Shown one piece after another: positions 1 through 7,586 of a DNA stretch of 13,289 nt (positions are counted from its first letter, which is position 1; the number at the start of each line of letters is the position of its first letter). The position numbers and the translations under genes were made by a program. The notes beneath the pieces are model-generated. The model made no database searches and had not been told where the DNA came from. It worked only from the letters and a program-made list of their open reading frames with translations. This DNA comes from an uncultured Clostridia bacterium (GTDB lineage: Bacteria > Bacillota > Clostridia > TANB77 > CAG-508), in contig CAKPOC010000033.1 in the NCBI GenBank assembly GCA_934169535.1, positions 1 to 13,289 on the forward strand, given 5' to 3'.

Positions 1-14
1 GTCAACACTTTTTT
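1..14 (-). repeat. Direct repeat copy 1 (AAAAGTGTTGAC)
   Basis: On the minus strand this end of the window reads AAAAGTGTTGAC, identical to the sequence at 176-187. The second copy contains the -35 box of a strong promoter, so this copy may be the -35 region of a second, downstream tandem promoter. The matching -10 would lie outside the window and cannot be seen. Confidence 0.4.
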
Positions 15-150
15 AAAATATTTTTTAAATATTTTATTTTGACTTTTTAGGGCAAAATAATAAACTAGTAAAACCTTTTTTTTCAAATTTTATTTACTAA
101 TTCATCCGTTACTTTTTATCAAAATTTGCTCTTTTGCTCGGTACATTCTT

Positions 151-179
151 ATGATACCATCTATTTTTATAATTGTCAA
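151..179 (-). promoter_or_regulatory. Strong minus-strand promoter reading off the left edge
   Basis: On the minus strand a perfect -35 TTGACA (174-179) is separated by 17 bases from TATCAT (151-156), which is preceded by TGG as in an extended -10. Transcription would start near 144 and run leftward. It lies downstream of the rlmB terminator, so it starts a new unit whose gene is not in the window. The unit could be a stable RNA or a protein gene. Confidence 0.65.
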
Positions 180-189
180 CACTTTTCTT
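176..189 (-). repeat. Direct repeat copy 2 (AAAAGTGTTGAC)
   Basis: Second copy of the 12-base sequence found at the left edge, 175 bases away. It overlaps the perfect TTGACA -35 box of the promoter at 151-179, so the shared sequence probably reflects shared promoter architecture. Confidence 0.4.
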
Positions 190-260
190 TAAAAAATTTG
201 TCGTTTTTTGTATTAATATTTTATCTTTATTTTTGAGCAATATTTTTGTCTTTAAAATTT

Positions 261-303
261 AAAAATATAAGGGCTAAATAACATTATTTTGTTATTTTTG
301 CCC
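261..303 (-). terminator. Intrinsic terminator of the miaB-mutS-lepA-rlmB operon
   Basis: On the minus strand, GGGC plus AAATAAC pairs with GTTATTT plus GCCC around an 8-base loop, with a small internal bulge. A U-rich run (TTATATTTTT) follows. It begins a few bases after the rlmB stop codon, as expected for the end of that transcription unit. Confidence 0.75.
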
Positions 304-310
304 CCGCATT

Positions 311-1057
311 TTAATTCATATTTCTTTGTTTTACTGTTTCATACATTACAATTCCTGCAGACACTGAAGCATTTAAAGATGTAACTTTTCCTTTCATTGG
401 AATTTTTACAAGAAAATCACAGTTTTCTTTAACTAATCTGCTCATTCCAAATCCTTCACTTCCTATTACAATTGCAACATTTCCAGTCATTTCTTCGTCA
501 TAATACATTTTTGTTGCAGATATATCTGTTCCATATACCCAAACGTCATTGTCTTTTAAGTATTTTATTGTTTCTACTAAATTATTTACTCTAGCAATTT
601 TCATAAAGTTTACTGCTCCACTTGAAGTTTTGTTAACAGTGCTGTTTACACTTGCGGCTCTTCTCTTAGGAATTATAATTCCATGAACGCCAGCAGTTTC
701 AGCAGTTCTTATTATTGAGCCTAAATTATGAGGATCTTCAATTCCATCTAATATTAATATGAAAACTTTTTCATTTTTTGATTTTGCCTCATTTAATATG
801 TCATCAACTGAGCAATAATTAAATGGCGGAACAATCGCAATAACTCCCTGTGGATTCTCAGTTTGAGCCATTTGGTTTATCTTCTCTTTTTCAACTTCAA
901 CAACTACTATTTTTTGTTCTTTAGCTTTTGCTAAAATTTTCATTATTGAGCCGTGTCTTTCGCCCTTTGCAACAAAAATTTTATTTACATCTTTTCCCGT
1001 TTCTAATAATTCTAATACAGAATTTCTTCCTTCAATTTGATCATTATATTCTTCCAT
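311..1057 (-). CDS. rlmB: 23S rRNA (guanosine-2'-O-)-methyltransferase RlmB (TrmH/SpoU family)
   Basis: This SPOUT-family methyltransferase transfers a methyl group from S-adenosylmethionine to the 2'-O of a guanosine, in RlmB the conserved G2251 of 23S rRNA. The 248-residue length is normal. Residues 1-75 form the small N-terminal substrate-binding domain. The three SPOUT motifs are clear: DGIEDPHNLGSIIRTAE (104-120) with the catalytic Asn and Arg, VIGSEGFGMS (197-206), and the knot motif IPMKGKVTSLNASVSAGI (219-236). The ATG start follows an AGAAAGGA ribosome binding site at normal spacing. It is the last gene of the operon, 55 bases after lepA, and a terminator follows directly. Closely related TrmH-type enzymes look alike, so the exact target base is inferred from family resemblance. 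Confidence 0.93.
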   Translation of the reverse strand: MEEYNDQIEGRNSVLELLETGKDVNKIFVAKGERHGSIMKILAKAKEQKIVVVEVEKEKINQMAQTENPQGVIAIVPPFNYCSVDDILNEAKSKNEKVFILILDGIEDPHNLGSIIRTAETAGVHGIIIPKRRAASVNSTVNKTSSGAVNFMKIARVNNLVETIKYLKDNDVWVYGTDISATKMYYDEEMTGNVAIVIGSEGFGMSRLVKENCDFLVKIPMKGKVTSLNASVSAGIVMYETVKQRNMN

Positions 1058-1112
1058 AAAAGTTCCTTTCTAATAATACATTTTAACTGCTAATAACAGA
1101 AGTTTCTCATTT

Positions 1113-2924
1113 TTACTCTTCATCTAATTTAAGCACTGACAAAAACGCCTCTTGAGGAATCTCCACATTTCCTATTTCACGCATTTTCTTCTTTCCACGC
1201 TTTTGTTTTTCTAGCAATTTTTTCTTTCTTGTAACATCTCCACCATAACATTTTGCTAAAACGTCTTTCCTCATTGCAGAAATTGTTTCTCTTGCAATTA
1301 TTTTTCCTCCAATTGCTGCCTGAAGTGGAATTGTAAACAATTGTCTTGGAATTACTGTTTTTAATTTTTCTATCATTTTTCTTCCACGTTCATAGCTGCT
1401 ATCTTTATGTACGATAAATGAAAGCGCATCTACATTTTCGCCATTAACTAAAATATCTAATTTTACTAAAGATGATGGTTTATATTCTTTTAATTCATAA
1501 TCAAATGAAGCATAGCCTTTTGTTCTTGATTTTAGTTTATCAAAAAAGTCATAAATTATTTCATTAAGCGGAAGTTCGTATACAAGAGTAACTCTTGTTT
1601 CATCTAAATATTTCATGTCTTCATAAATTCCACGTCTATTTTGGCAAATTTCCATTATATTTCCTACAAATTCTTTAGGCGTTATAATTTCCGCTTCTAC
1701 AAAAGGTTCTTCTATTCTCAAAATTTCATCAGTAGATGGCAAATCAGCCGGATTATATATTTCTAGCATTGTACCATCTTTTTTATATACTTTATAAATA
1801 ACAGAAGGCGAAGTTGTGATTAAACCTAAATTGTATTCTCTATCTAATCTTTCTTCTATAATTTCCAAATGTAATAAGCCCAAAAATCCACATCTAAATC
1901 CAAAGCCTAATGCTACTGAATTTTCTGGTTCAAATTCTAAAGCTGCGTCATTTAACTTTAACTTTTCTAATGCTACTTTTAAATTTTCGTACTCGCTTCC
2001 ATCTATTGGGTAAAGTCCGCAGTATACCATTGGATTTACTTTTTTATATCCTGGAAGTGCCTCTTTTGCTGGATTTTCTGCATTTGTAATTGTATCTCCC
2101 ACTCTAATTTCTTGCAAACTTTTAATACTTGCTGCAATGTATCCAACTTCTCCTGCTACAAGTTCTGAAGATGGGCTATACTCGCCTGGTTCAAAATATC
2201 CAACTTCGGTTACAGTAAATGACTTGCCTGTAGCCATTAGTTTAATTTTATCTCCTACTTTTACTTTTCCATTTTTAATTCTAACATATGCAATAGCGCC
2301 CTGGTAGTCATTATAAATAGAATCAAAAATTAAAGCTTGAAGTGGCGCTTTTTCATCACCTGTTGGAGCAGGGAGGTCTGTTACTATTCTTTCTAACACT
2401 TCATCAACATTAAGTCCTGTTTTTGCTGAAATGCAAGGTGCATCCATTGCTGGAATTCCTATAATATCCTCAATTTCATGTTTTACCTCGTCAGGTCTTG
2501 CATTTGGCAAATCTATTTTATTTATAACTGGCAATATTTCCAAATTATTATCTAATGCTAAATACACATTTGCCAAAGTTTGTGCTTCAACGCCTTGGCT
2601 AGAATCCACCACAAGTACTGCTCCATCACATGCAGCAAGGCTTCTTGAAACCTCATAATTAAAATCCACATGTCCTGGGGTATCAATTAAATTAAGTTCA
2701 TATACATTTCCGTCCTTTGCTTTATACTTCATTTTTACAGCTTGTGACTTTATTGTAATTCCACGTTCTTTTTCAATATCCATATTGTCTAATACTCGTG
2801 CTTGCATCTCTCTTTTAGATAGAACTCCTGTCATTTCAATTAGTCTATCTGCTAAAGTAGATTTTCCATGATCAATATGTGCAATTATACTAAAATTTCT
2901 AATAAATTTTTTCTTGTCCTCCAA
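1113..2924 (-). CDS. lepA: Elongation factor 4 (LepA), ribosome-associated GTPase
   Basis: LepA is a translational GTPase that binds the ribosome. It was proposed to back-translocate stalled ribosomes and is also linked to initiation and ribosome biogenesis. The 603-residue length is normal. GTPase motifs appear in order: AHIDHGKS (15-22), RGITI (54-58), DTPG (81-84), NKID (135-138) and SAK (166-168). EF-G-like domains follow, then the lysine-rich LepA-specific C-terminal domain, with GGKIIARETISAMRKD and the YGGDVTRKKKLLEKQK signature. The start is TTG at 2922-2924; no ATG or GTG lies close by in frame before the G1 motif. Its Shine-Dalgarno GAGG (2934-2937) sits within the last codons of mutS, only 6 bases separate the two genes, and translational coupling is likely. 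Confidence 0.97.
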   Translation of the reverse strand: MEDKKKFIRNFSIIAHIDHGKSTLADRLIEMTGVLSKREMQARVLDNMDIEKERGITIKSQAVKMKYKAKDGNVYELNLIDTPGHVDFNYEVSRSLAACDGAVLVVDSSQGVEAQTLANVYLALDNNLEILPVINKIDLPNARPDEVKHEIEDIIGIPAMDAPCISAKTGLNVDEVLERIVTDLPAPTGDEKAPLQALIFDSIYNDYQGAIAYVRIKNGKVKVGDKIKLMATGKSFTVTEVGYFEPGEYSPSSELVAGEVGYIAASIKSLQEIRVGDTITNAENPAKEALPGYKKVNPMVYCGLYPIDGSEYENLKVALEKLKLNDAALEFEPENSVALGFGFRCGFLGLLHLEIIEERLDREYNLGLITTSPSVIYKVYKKDGTMLEIYNPADLPSTDEILRIEEPFVEAEIITPKEFVGNIMEICQNRRGIYEDMKYLDETRVTLVYELPLNEIIYDFFDKLKSRTKGYASFDYELKEYKPSSLVKLDILVNGENVDALSFIVHKDSSYERGRKMIEKLKTVIPRQLFTIPLQAAIGGKIIARETISAMRKDVLAKCYGGDVTRKKKLLEKQKRGKKKMREIGNVEIPQEAFLSVLKLDEE

Positions 2925-2930
2925 ATAGAG

Positions 2931-5543
2931 CTACCTCATTTCTTCTTTAATTTTTACGAGCGCATTTAGCGCATCTATTGGTGTAAGTTCATCTATATTT
3001 ATTTTGTCTAATTCATGGGCAATTTCTGCAAGTTTAAAATTGTACATATCTAGCTGGCCTGAAACTTGCTTTTTAGATTCTTTTTCAATTGCTTTATTAG
3101 AAAGGACATTACGTCTTTCTATACTTTTTAATATTGTGTTTGCTCTTTGTGTTACTTGTTTTGGAACACCAGCAATCTTGGCAACGTGAACGCCATAGCT
3201 TTCATCTGTTCCGCCTTCAACAATTTTTCTTAAGAAAATTATGTCTTCACCTTTTTCTTTTACTGCAATAGAATAATTCTTTACTCCTTCTAAAGTATCT
3301 TCTAATCCAATTAATTCATGATAATGTGTTGCAAAAAGTGTTTTTGCTCCGCATTTTTCTTTATCTGCAATATATTCAGCAACAGCCCAAGCAATAGAAA
3401 GTCCGTCATAAGTAGATGTTCCTCTTCCTATTTCGTCTAAAATTACTAAGCTATTTGAAGTTGCTTCCTTTAAAATATTTGCAACTTCCATCATCTCTAC
3501 CATAAAAGTACTTTGCCCCATGCTTAAATCATCTGACGCTCCAACTCTTGTAAATATTTTATCAACTACGCCAATTCTTGCAGAATCTGCTGGGACAAAA
3601 CATCCAATTTGGGCCATTAGTGTAATTAATGCAACTTGCCTCATATATGTTGACTTTCCTGCCATATTGGGACCTGTAATTATAGATAATCTGTCCGCTT
3701 CTTTATCTAAATATGTATCATTTGAAACAAAGCTTCCTGCTGGAAGCATTTTTTCTATTACTGGATGACGGCCTGCTTTTATATCAATTACTCCAGAATT
3801 ATCAACTTGGGGTTTGCAATAATTTAAGTCTTCAGCCACTTGTGCAAATGAACAAAGTACATCTATTTTTGAAACAACTAATGCTGAATTTTGAAGTCTT
3901 AATATTTGTTTCTTTATAGTATCTCTTACTGTGCAAAAAGCATTATATTCAAGGCTTACAACTTTTTCTTCTGCACCTAAAACTTTGCTTTCAAGTTCTT
4001 TTAATTCCTCTGTTATAAATCTTTCTCCACCTGTTAAGGTTTGTTTTCTAATATATCTATCAGGAACAAGACCTAGTCCAGATTTTGTAACTTCTATATA
4101 GTAGCCAAAAACCTTATTATATCCTACTTTTAAGTTTTTAATTCCTGTTTCTTCTTTTTCCCTTGCTTCTAGCTCAATAAGCCATTTTTTGCCATCTATC
4201 ATTGCTGTTTTTAGCTCATCTATTTCTGGTAAAAATCCAAGTTTTATAATTCCACCTTCTGTAATTGCAATAGGTGGGTCTTCAACTATCGCTTTATCTA
4301 TTAATGTAAATATATCATCTAATGTGTCTAAATCATTATATAATTTTTTTAAAAGACTGGATGTACATCCTTCCATCATTTGTTTTATTTGTGGAAGCTT
4401 TGAGCACGAATTTTTAAGTGAATTTAGCTCTCTTGCGTTTACATTTCCATATGAAATTTTTCCTGCCAAGCGCTCTATATCATAAACACCTTTTAAAAGG
4501 TTCTCCATTTCGCCTCTTAAAATCACATTATTTTTAAATTCTTCAACAGCGTCTAATCTTTCTTTTATCTCTTTTACATCAATTAATGGGTCTGAAATCC
4601 ATCTTCTTAAAAGTCTTCCCCCCATTGATGTTGAAGTTTTATCCAAAACCCAAAGAAGCGTTCCTTTTTTAGATTTATCTCTCATTTTTTCTATAAGTTC
4701 TAAGTTTCTTCTTGCATTTATGTCAAGAGCCATATATTTAGTTATTGTGTAAATAATAATTTTATTTATATGTTGCAATTTTGTTTTTTGAGTATCTTCT
4801 ATATATGAAGTAAGCCCATTTATTGCACATACTGAAAAAAGCTTTGATTTTAAATCCTTTACAATTTCACCTGAATTATTTAATACTGCATATTCTGCAT
4901 AAATTTTTTCTGAATCTTCTGAAAATTTTTCTTCTGGCTGTGTTGAAATATATGTTTCAAACCTTTCGTTTATTTTTGCCTTCTCTTCTTTGCAATTGTA
5001 TAGCATTTCATTTATAATTATTTCCGATGGATTGTATCTTGAAATTTCGTCTAAAAGTCTTTCAAAATTATTTTCCTCTTTTATTTCTGCAGAATAAAAA
5101 TCACCTGTTGATATATCACAAACAGCAATTCCAAAAAACATTCCTTTTTTAAATATGCTCATTATATAATTATTTCTTTTTTCTTCTAGCAGGCTTCCCT
5201 CTGTAACGGTTCCTGGAGTTACTACTTTTATAACATCTCTTTTTACAATTCCTTTTGCAGTTTTGGGGTCTTCTAATTGCTCACAAATTGCTACTTTATG
5301 CCCATTTGATACAAGCTTTGCAATATAGCTTTCTGCTGCATGATATGGAATTCCGCACATTGGTGCTCTTTCTTCTTGTCCACAATCTTTTCCTGTAAGA
5401 GTTAGTTCTAGCTCTCTTGAAACATTTATTGCATCATCAAAAAACATTTCATAAAAGTCCCCTAATCTATAAAATAATATACAATCTTTATATTTTTCTT
5501 TTGTTGCAAGGTAATGTTGCATCATTGGTGAATATTCTGCCAT
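2931..5543 (-). CDS. mutS: DNA mismatch repair protein MutS
   Basis: MutS recognises mispaired and looped bases and starts repair through ATP-dependent sliding-clamp formation. The 870-residue length is typical. The N-terminal mismatch-reading motif is FYE (residues 30-32), within FYRLGDFYEMF. The ABC-type ATPase shows Walker A GPNMAGKST (624-632), signature-region residues DDLSMGQSTF (671-680), Walker B LVILDEIGRG (699-708) and the switch histidine in ATHYHEL (near 740). A late QLDMYNF (830-836) resembles a beta-clamp binding motif. ATG start with a GGAAG ribosome binding site, 17 bases after miaB. Downstream genes are lepA and rlmB; mutL, the usual partner beside mutS in many Bacillota, is not in the window. 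Confidence 0.98.
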   Translation of the reverse strand: MAEYSPMMQHYLATKEKYKDCILFYRLGDFYEMFFDDAINVSRELELTLTGKDCGQEERAPMCGIPYHAAESYIAKLVSNGHKVAICEQLEDPKTAKGIVKRDVIKVVTPGTVTEGSLLEEKRNNYIMSIFKKGMFFGIAVCDISTGDFYSAEIKEENNFERLLDEISRYNPSEIIINEMLYNCKEEKAKINERFETYISTQPEEKFSEDSEKIYAEYAVLNNSGEIVKDLKSKLFSVCAINGLTSYIEDTQKTKLQHINKIIIYTITKYMALDINARRNLELIEKMRDKSKKGTLLWVLDKTSTSMGGRLLRRWISDPLIDVKEIKERLDAVEEFKNNVILRGEMENLLKGVYDIERLAGKISYGNVNARELNSLKNSCSKLPQIKQMMEGCTSSLLKKLYNDLDTLDDIFTLIDKAIVEDPPIAITEGGIIKLGFLPEIDELKTAMIDGKKWLIELEAREKEETGIKNLKVGYNKVFGYYIEVTKSGLGLVPDRYIRKQTLTGGERFITEELKELESKVLGAEEKVVSLEYNAFCTVRDTIKKQILRLQNSALVVSKIDVLCSFAQVAEDLNYCKPQVDNSGVIDIKAGRHPVIEKMLPAGSFVSNDTYLDKEADRLSIITGPNMAGKSTYMRQVALITLMAQIGCFVPADSARIGVVDKIFTRVGASDDLSMGQSTFMVEMMEVANILKEATSNSLVILDEIGRGTSTYDGLSIAWAVAEYIADKEKCGAKTLFATHYHELIGLEDTLEGVKNYSIAVKEKGEDIIFLRKIVEGGTDESYGVHVAKIAGVPKQVTQRANTILKSIERRNVLSNKAIEKESKKQVSGQLDMYNFKLAEIAHELDKINIDELTPIDALNALVKIKEEMR

Positions 5544-5560
5544 TTATTTTGCTTCCTTTC

Positions 5561-6967
5561 TTATTCCTTAACTACTTCTCCTTCAAGATACCAAATATGG
5601 TCTTTAGTAATTTTTACGTCAACTATTTTTCCAATTACTTCTTTTGAACCTTCAAAATTTACAACTTTATTTGTATCAGTTCTTCCTGTTAAAATATTTT
5701 CGTTTGTTTTACTTGTTCCTTCAACAAGAAGTTTTTGAATTGTATTTAAATATTTTTCGTTATTTTTTTCAACTTTACTATCTGCTAATTGCTTTAATCT
5801 GTTAAATCTTTCATGCTTTACTTCTTCTGGAATTTGGTCTTCCATTTTATCTGCTGGAGTTCCAACTCTTCTAGAATATATAAACATAAATACTTGTTCA
5901 AAGTTTACTTTTTCCACTACGTCTAAAGTGTCTTTAAAATCTTGTTCTGTTTCACCTGGAAATCCTACTATTATATCTGTAGAAAATACAACTCCTGGAA
6001 TCTTTTCTTTCATTTTTTGTACTAAATTTAGATATTGCTCTTTAGTATATTTTCTGTTCATTTTTTTAAGAATATTACTTGAGCCTGATTGCAATGGAAG
6101 ATGTATTATTTTGCTTATTTTATTAGAATTTGCAATAACTTCAATTACATCATCTGTAAAATCCTTTGGATGTGGTGAAACAAATCTAATTCTTTCTATT
6201 CCTTCTATCTTTTCTGCTGCACTCAAAAGTTTTGCAAATGAATCAATTGGTCCTACATCTTCTCCGTTTTCTCTTTCTACTCTCATGTAAGAATTTACAT
6301 TTTGGCCTAAAAGAGTAATTTCTTTATAGCCTTCTTTTGCTAAGCATTTTATTTCTGCTAAAATTTCTTCAGCTTTTCTACTCCTTTCTCTTCCTCTTAC
6401 ATATGGAACTATACAATATGTACAAAAATTGTTACAGCCATTCATTATTAAAACAGAAGCCTTATATTTGTCACTTCTTTTAACTGGAATTCCCTCTATT
6501 ACATCTCCATCAATGTCCATAATATCTTCTATACGCTTATTTTTTGTAACAGCTTCATATAAGTCTTTTGCAAATTTATGCAGTGTATGCGTACCAAATA
6601 CAATGTCCACATATGGATAGCTTTTATTTATTTTGTCTACTATATGCTTTTCCTGCATCATACAACCACCGATTGCTATTATTGCATTATTTTTTTCTTT
6701 ATATTTTTTGGCTTCTCCCAATTTTCCAAATAGTCTATCTTCTGCATTTTCTCTAACACAACAAGTATTAAATACTATTAAATTTGCATCTTCCATTTTG
6801 CAAGTTTTAGTATATCCCATATTTTCTGCCATGCCAGCAATTCTTTCAGAATCGTTTTCATTTAGTTGGCATCCCATTGTGAAAATTATGTATTTTAAAT
6901 TTTTCCCTAAATTTATTTTTCCTAATTCTTCTATGTATTTTGTTTGATTTTCAAAATTCAAATTCAC
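5561..6967 (-). CDS. miaB: tRNA-2-methylthio-N6-dimethylallyladenosine synthase MiaB
   Basis: MiaB is a radical-SAM methylthiotransferase that adds a methylthio group to N6-isopentenyladenosine at position 37 of tRNAs reading UNN codons. With the start chosen here it has 468 residues. The N-terminal UPF0004 domain supplies the auxiliary-cluster cysteines (C33 in TMGCQ, C69 in NTC, C102 in GGC). The radical-SAM cluster motif CNNFCTYC has cysteines 178, 182 and 185. A TRAM RNA-binding domain forms the C-terminus, ending near YLEGEVVKE. The open frame runs upstream to 7123, but that would cover the rpmE terminator and the rpmE 3' end. The GTG at 6965-6967, preceded by AAAGGAAA, is the better start. 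It is first gene of the operon with mutS, lepA and rlmB. Confidence 0.95.
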   Translation of the reverse strand: MNLNFENQTKYIEELGKINLGKNLKYIIFTMGCQLNENDSERIAGMAENMGYTKTCKMEDANLIVFNTCCVRENAEDRLFGKLGEAKKYKEKNNAIIAIGGCMMQEKHIVDKINKSYPYVDIVFGTHTLHKFAKDLYEAVTKNKRIEDIMDIDGDVIEGIPVKRSDKYKASVLIMNGCNNFCTYCIVPYVRGRERSRKAEEILAEIKCLAKEGYKEITLLGQNVNSYMRVERENGEDVGPIDSFAKLLSAAEKIEGIERIRFVSPHPKDFTDDVIEVIANSNKISKIIHLPLQSGSSNILKKMNRKYTKEQYLNLVQKMKEKIPGVVFSTDIIVGFPGETEQDFKDTLDVVEKVNFEQVFMFIYSRRVGTPADKMEDQIPEEVKHERFNRLKQLADSKVEKNNEKYLNTIQKLLVEGTSKTNENILTGRTDTNKVVNFEGSKEVIGKIVDVKITKDHIWYLEGEVVKE

Positions 6968-7005
6968 GATTTTTGTTTCCTTTTCTAATATAAAAATTTG
7001 TATAC

Positions 7006-7034
7006 ATTTTATTACACTTTTTGCATTTTTGCAA
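7006..7034 (-). promoter_or_regulatory. Promoter of the miaB-mutS-lepA-rlmB operon
   Basis: On the minus strand TTGCAA (7029-7034) and TAAAAT (7006-7011) are 17 bases apart, a reasonable housekeeping promoter. It lies just after the U-tract of the rpmE terminator and about 40 bases before the miaB GTG start, so the operon can start independently of rpmE. Confidence 0.55.
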
Positions 7035-7038
7035 GAGT

Positions 7039-7067
7039 AAAAAAAGCCACTAGCAAGACTAGTGACC
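7039..7067 (-). terminator. Intrinsic terminator of rpmE
   Basis: On the minus strand, GTCACTAG pairs with CTAGTGGC (8 pairs, one G-U) around a 5-base loop, and seven T follow at once. It starts a few bases after the rpmE stop codon. This is the main argument against a miaB start further upstream. Confidence 0.85.
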
Positions 7068-7079
7068 ATATATTGCAAC

Positions 7080-7280
7080 TTATGCAATTCCATATTTTTT
7101 CTTAAATTTATCAGCTCTACCACCTGTTGTTTCTCTTTTTAAGTTTCCTGTCCAGAATGGATGACATTTTGAACAAACATCTACCTTAATATTTTGTTTT
7201 GTAGAACCTACTTTTATAACATTACCACATGCACAAGTAATAGTTGTTTCTGCGTAATTTGGATGTATTCCTTCTTTCAT
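7080..7280 (-). CDS. rpmE: 50S ribosomal protein L31, zinc-binding (C+) type
   Basis: L31 bridges the large and small ribosomal subunits. The 66-residue protein begins MKEGIHPNY, the family signature. It keeps the zinc-binding cysteines C16 and C18 and the CSKCHPFWTG motif (C36, C39), so it is the zinc-containing form. The basic C-terminal tail ends in KKKYGIA. A GTG three codons upstream is in frame, but it lies within the AGAGAGGTG ribosome binding site. The ATG at 7278-7280, with 6-base spacing, is the real start. It has its own promoter (7323-7351) and its own terminator (7039-7067), so it forms a single-gene unit, with possible read-through from the small gene upstream. Confidence 0.95.
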   Translation of the reverse strand: MKEGIHPNYAETTITCACGNVIKVGSTKQNIKVDVCSKCHPFWTGNLKRETTGGRADKFKKKYGIA

Positions 7281-7322
7281 TATATTCACCTCTCTCTTAG
7301 TAAAATAAAACTGCTAAATAAT

Positions 7323-7351
7323 ATAATAACATAAATTTGCAATCTATGCAA
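7323..7351 (-). promoter_or_regulatory. Promoter of rpmE (extended -10)
   Basis: On the minus strand TTGCAT (7346-7351) is followed after 17 bases by TATTAT (7323-7328), preceded by TGT, which makes an extended -10. The start point would be near 7316, giving a short leader before the ribosome binding site. The leader begins with TTAGCAGTT, a 9-base sequence seen in two other intergenic places. Confidence 0.55.
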
Positions 7352-7360
7352 GTATTTATT

Positions 7361-7519
7361 CTATTTTTGTTCATTATTTTTCTTTTCTTCTAAATATGTT
7401 GCAGAACTTTCAAGTTCTTCCTTTAAAGAATATCTTTTTACAATTTTAGTTGTTACATTAAAAAGACATGCTACAATTAAAATTGCAAGTAATAATTTTT
7501 TCCATATTTTAGCTAACAT
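7361..7519 (-). CDS. 52-residue single-span membrane miniprotein, function unknown
   Basis: Short unrecognised gene. It starts at ATG 7517-7519 behind a strong GAGGA ribosome binding site at 7-base spacing and ends in TAG at 7361-7363. It begins MLAKIWKKLLLAILIVACLF: a basic amphipathic start and one hydrophobic span (about residues 9-22) with a cysteine. A hydrophilic tail rich in Lys and Glu follows and ends NNEQK. The design is a small membrane anchor with one charged face, possibly a lipoprotein-like or membrane-complex subunit, but no function can be named. A perfect TTGACA-17-TATAAT promoter stands directly upstream. No terminator separates it from the rpmE promoter, so its transcripts may read into rpmE. 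Confidence 0.72.
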   Translation of the reverse strand: MLAKIWKKLLLAILIVACLFNVTTKIVKRYSLKEELESSATYLEEKKNNEQK

Positions 7520-7557
7520 TTTTTTATCCTCATTTATTAAATTTTCTTAGCACTACC

Positions 7558-7586
7558 ATTATAACTTCATTTTGTTAATTTGTCAA
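7558..7586 (-). promoter_or_regulatory. Perfect consensus promoter for the 52-residue gene
   Basis: On the minus strand TTGACA (7581-7586), a 17-base spacer and TATAAT (7558-7563) match the housekeeping consensus at all 12 positions. The -35 box is built from the last sense codons (Leu-Thr, TTG ACA) of the upstream prepilin-like gene. The start would be near 7551, about 32 bases before the ATG. Confidence 0.85.

Larger units (their letters stand above)
1..310. other. Gene-free A+T-rich region at left edge
   Basis: No reading frame of credible length or composition is present in these 310 bases. The right part holds the rlmB operon terminator (261-303). The middle holds a strong minus-strand promoter (151-179), which must drive something to the left of the window. 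A 12-base sequence containing a -35-like TTGAC occurs twice, at 1 and at 176. Nothing else in the stretch is recognisable. Confidence 0.75.

Noticed and set aside
127..140. boxA-like antitermination sequence TGCTCTTTTGCTC
   Set aside because: It lies on the plus strand, opposite to the only promoter in the region, and the match is short and partial.
102..146. Short peptide (about 14 residues) starting at the ATG near 144-146 on the minus strand
   Set aside because: The ATG falls at the predicted transcription start itself, with no ribosome binding site, so it is very unlikely to be translated.
6968..7123. 52-residue N-terminal extension of MiaB
   Set aside because: It would run over the rpmE terminator, the promoter and the rpmE 3' end. 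The GTG at 6967 has a proper ribosome binding site and gives a normal-length protein.
7281..7289. GTG start three codons upstream for ribosomal protein L31
   Set aside because: The GTG is part of the AGAGAGGTG ribosome binding site that serves the ATG at 7280, where the family's MKEGIHP sequence begins.
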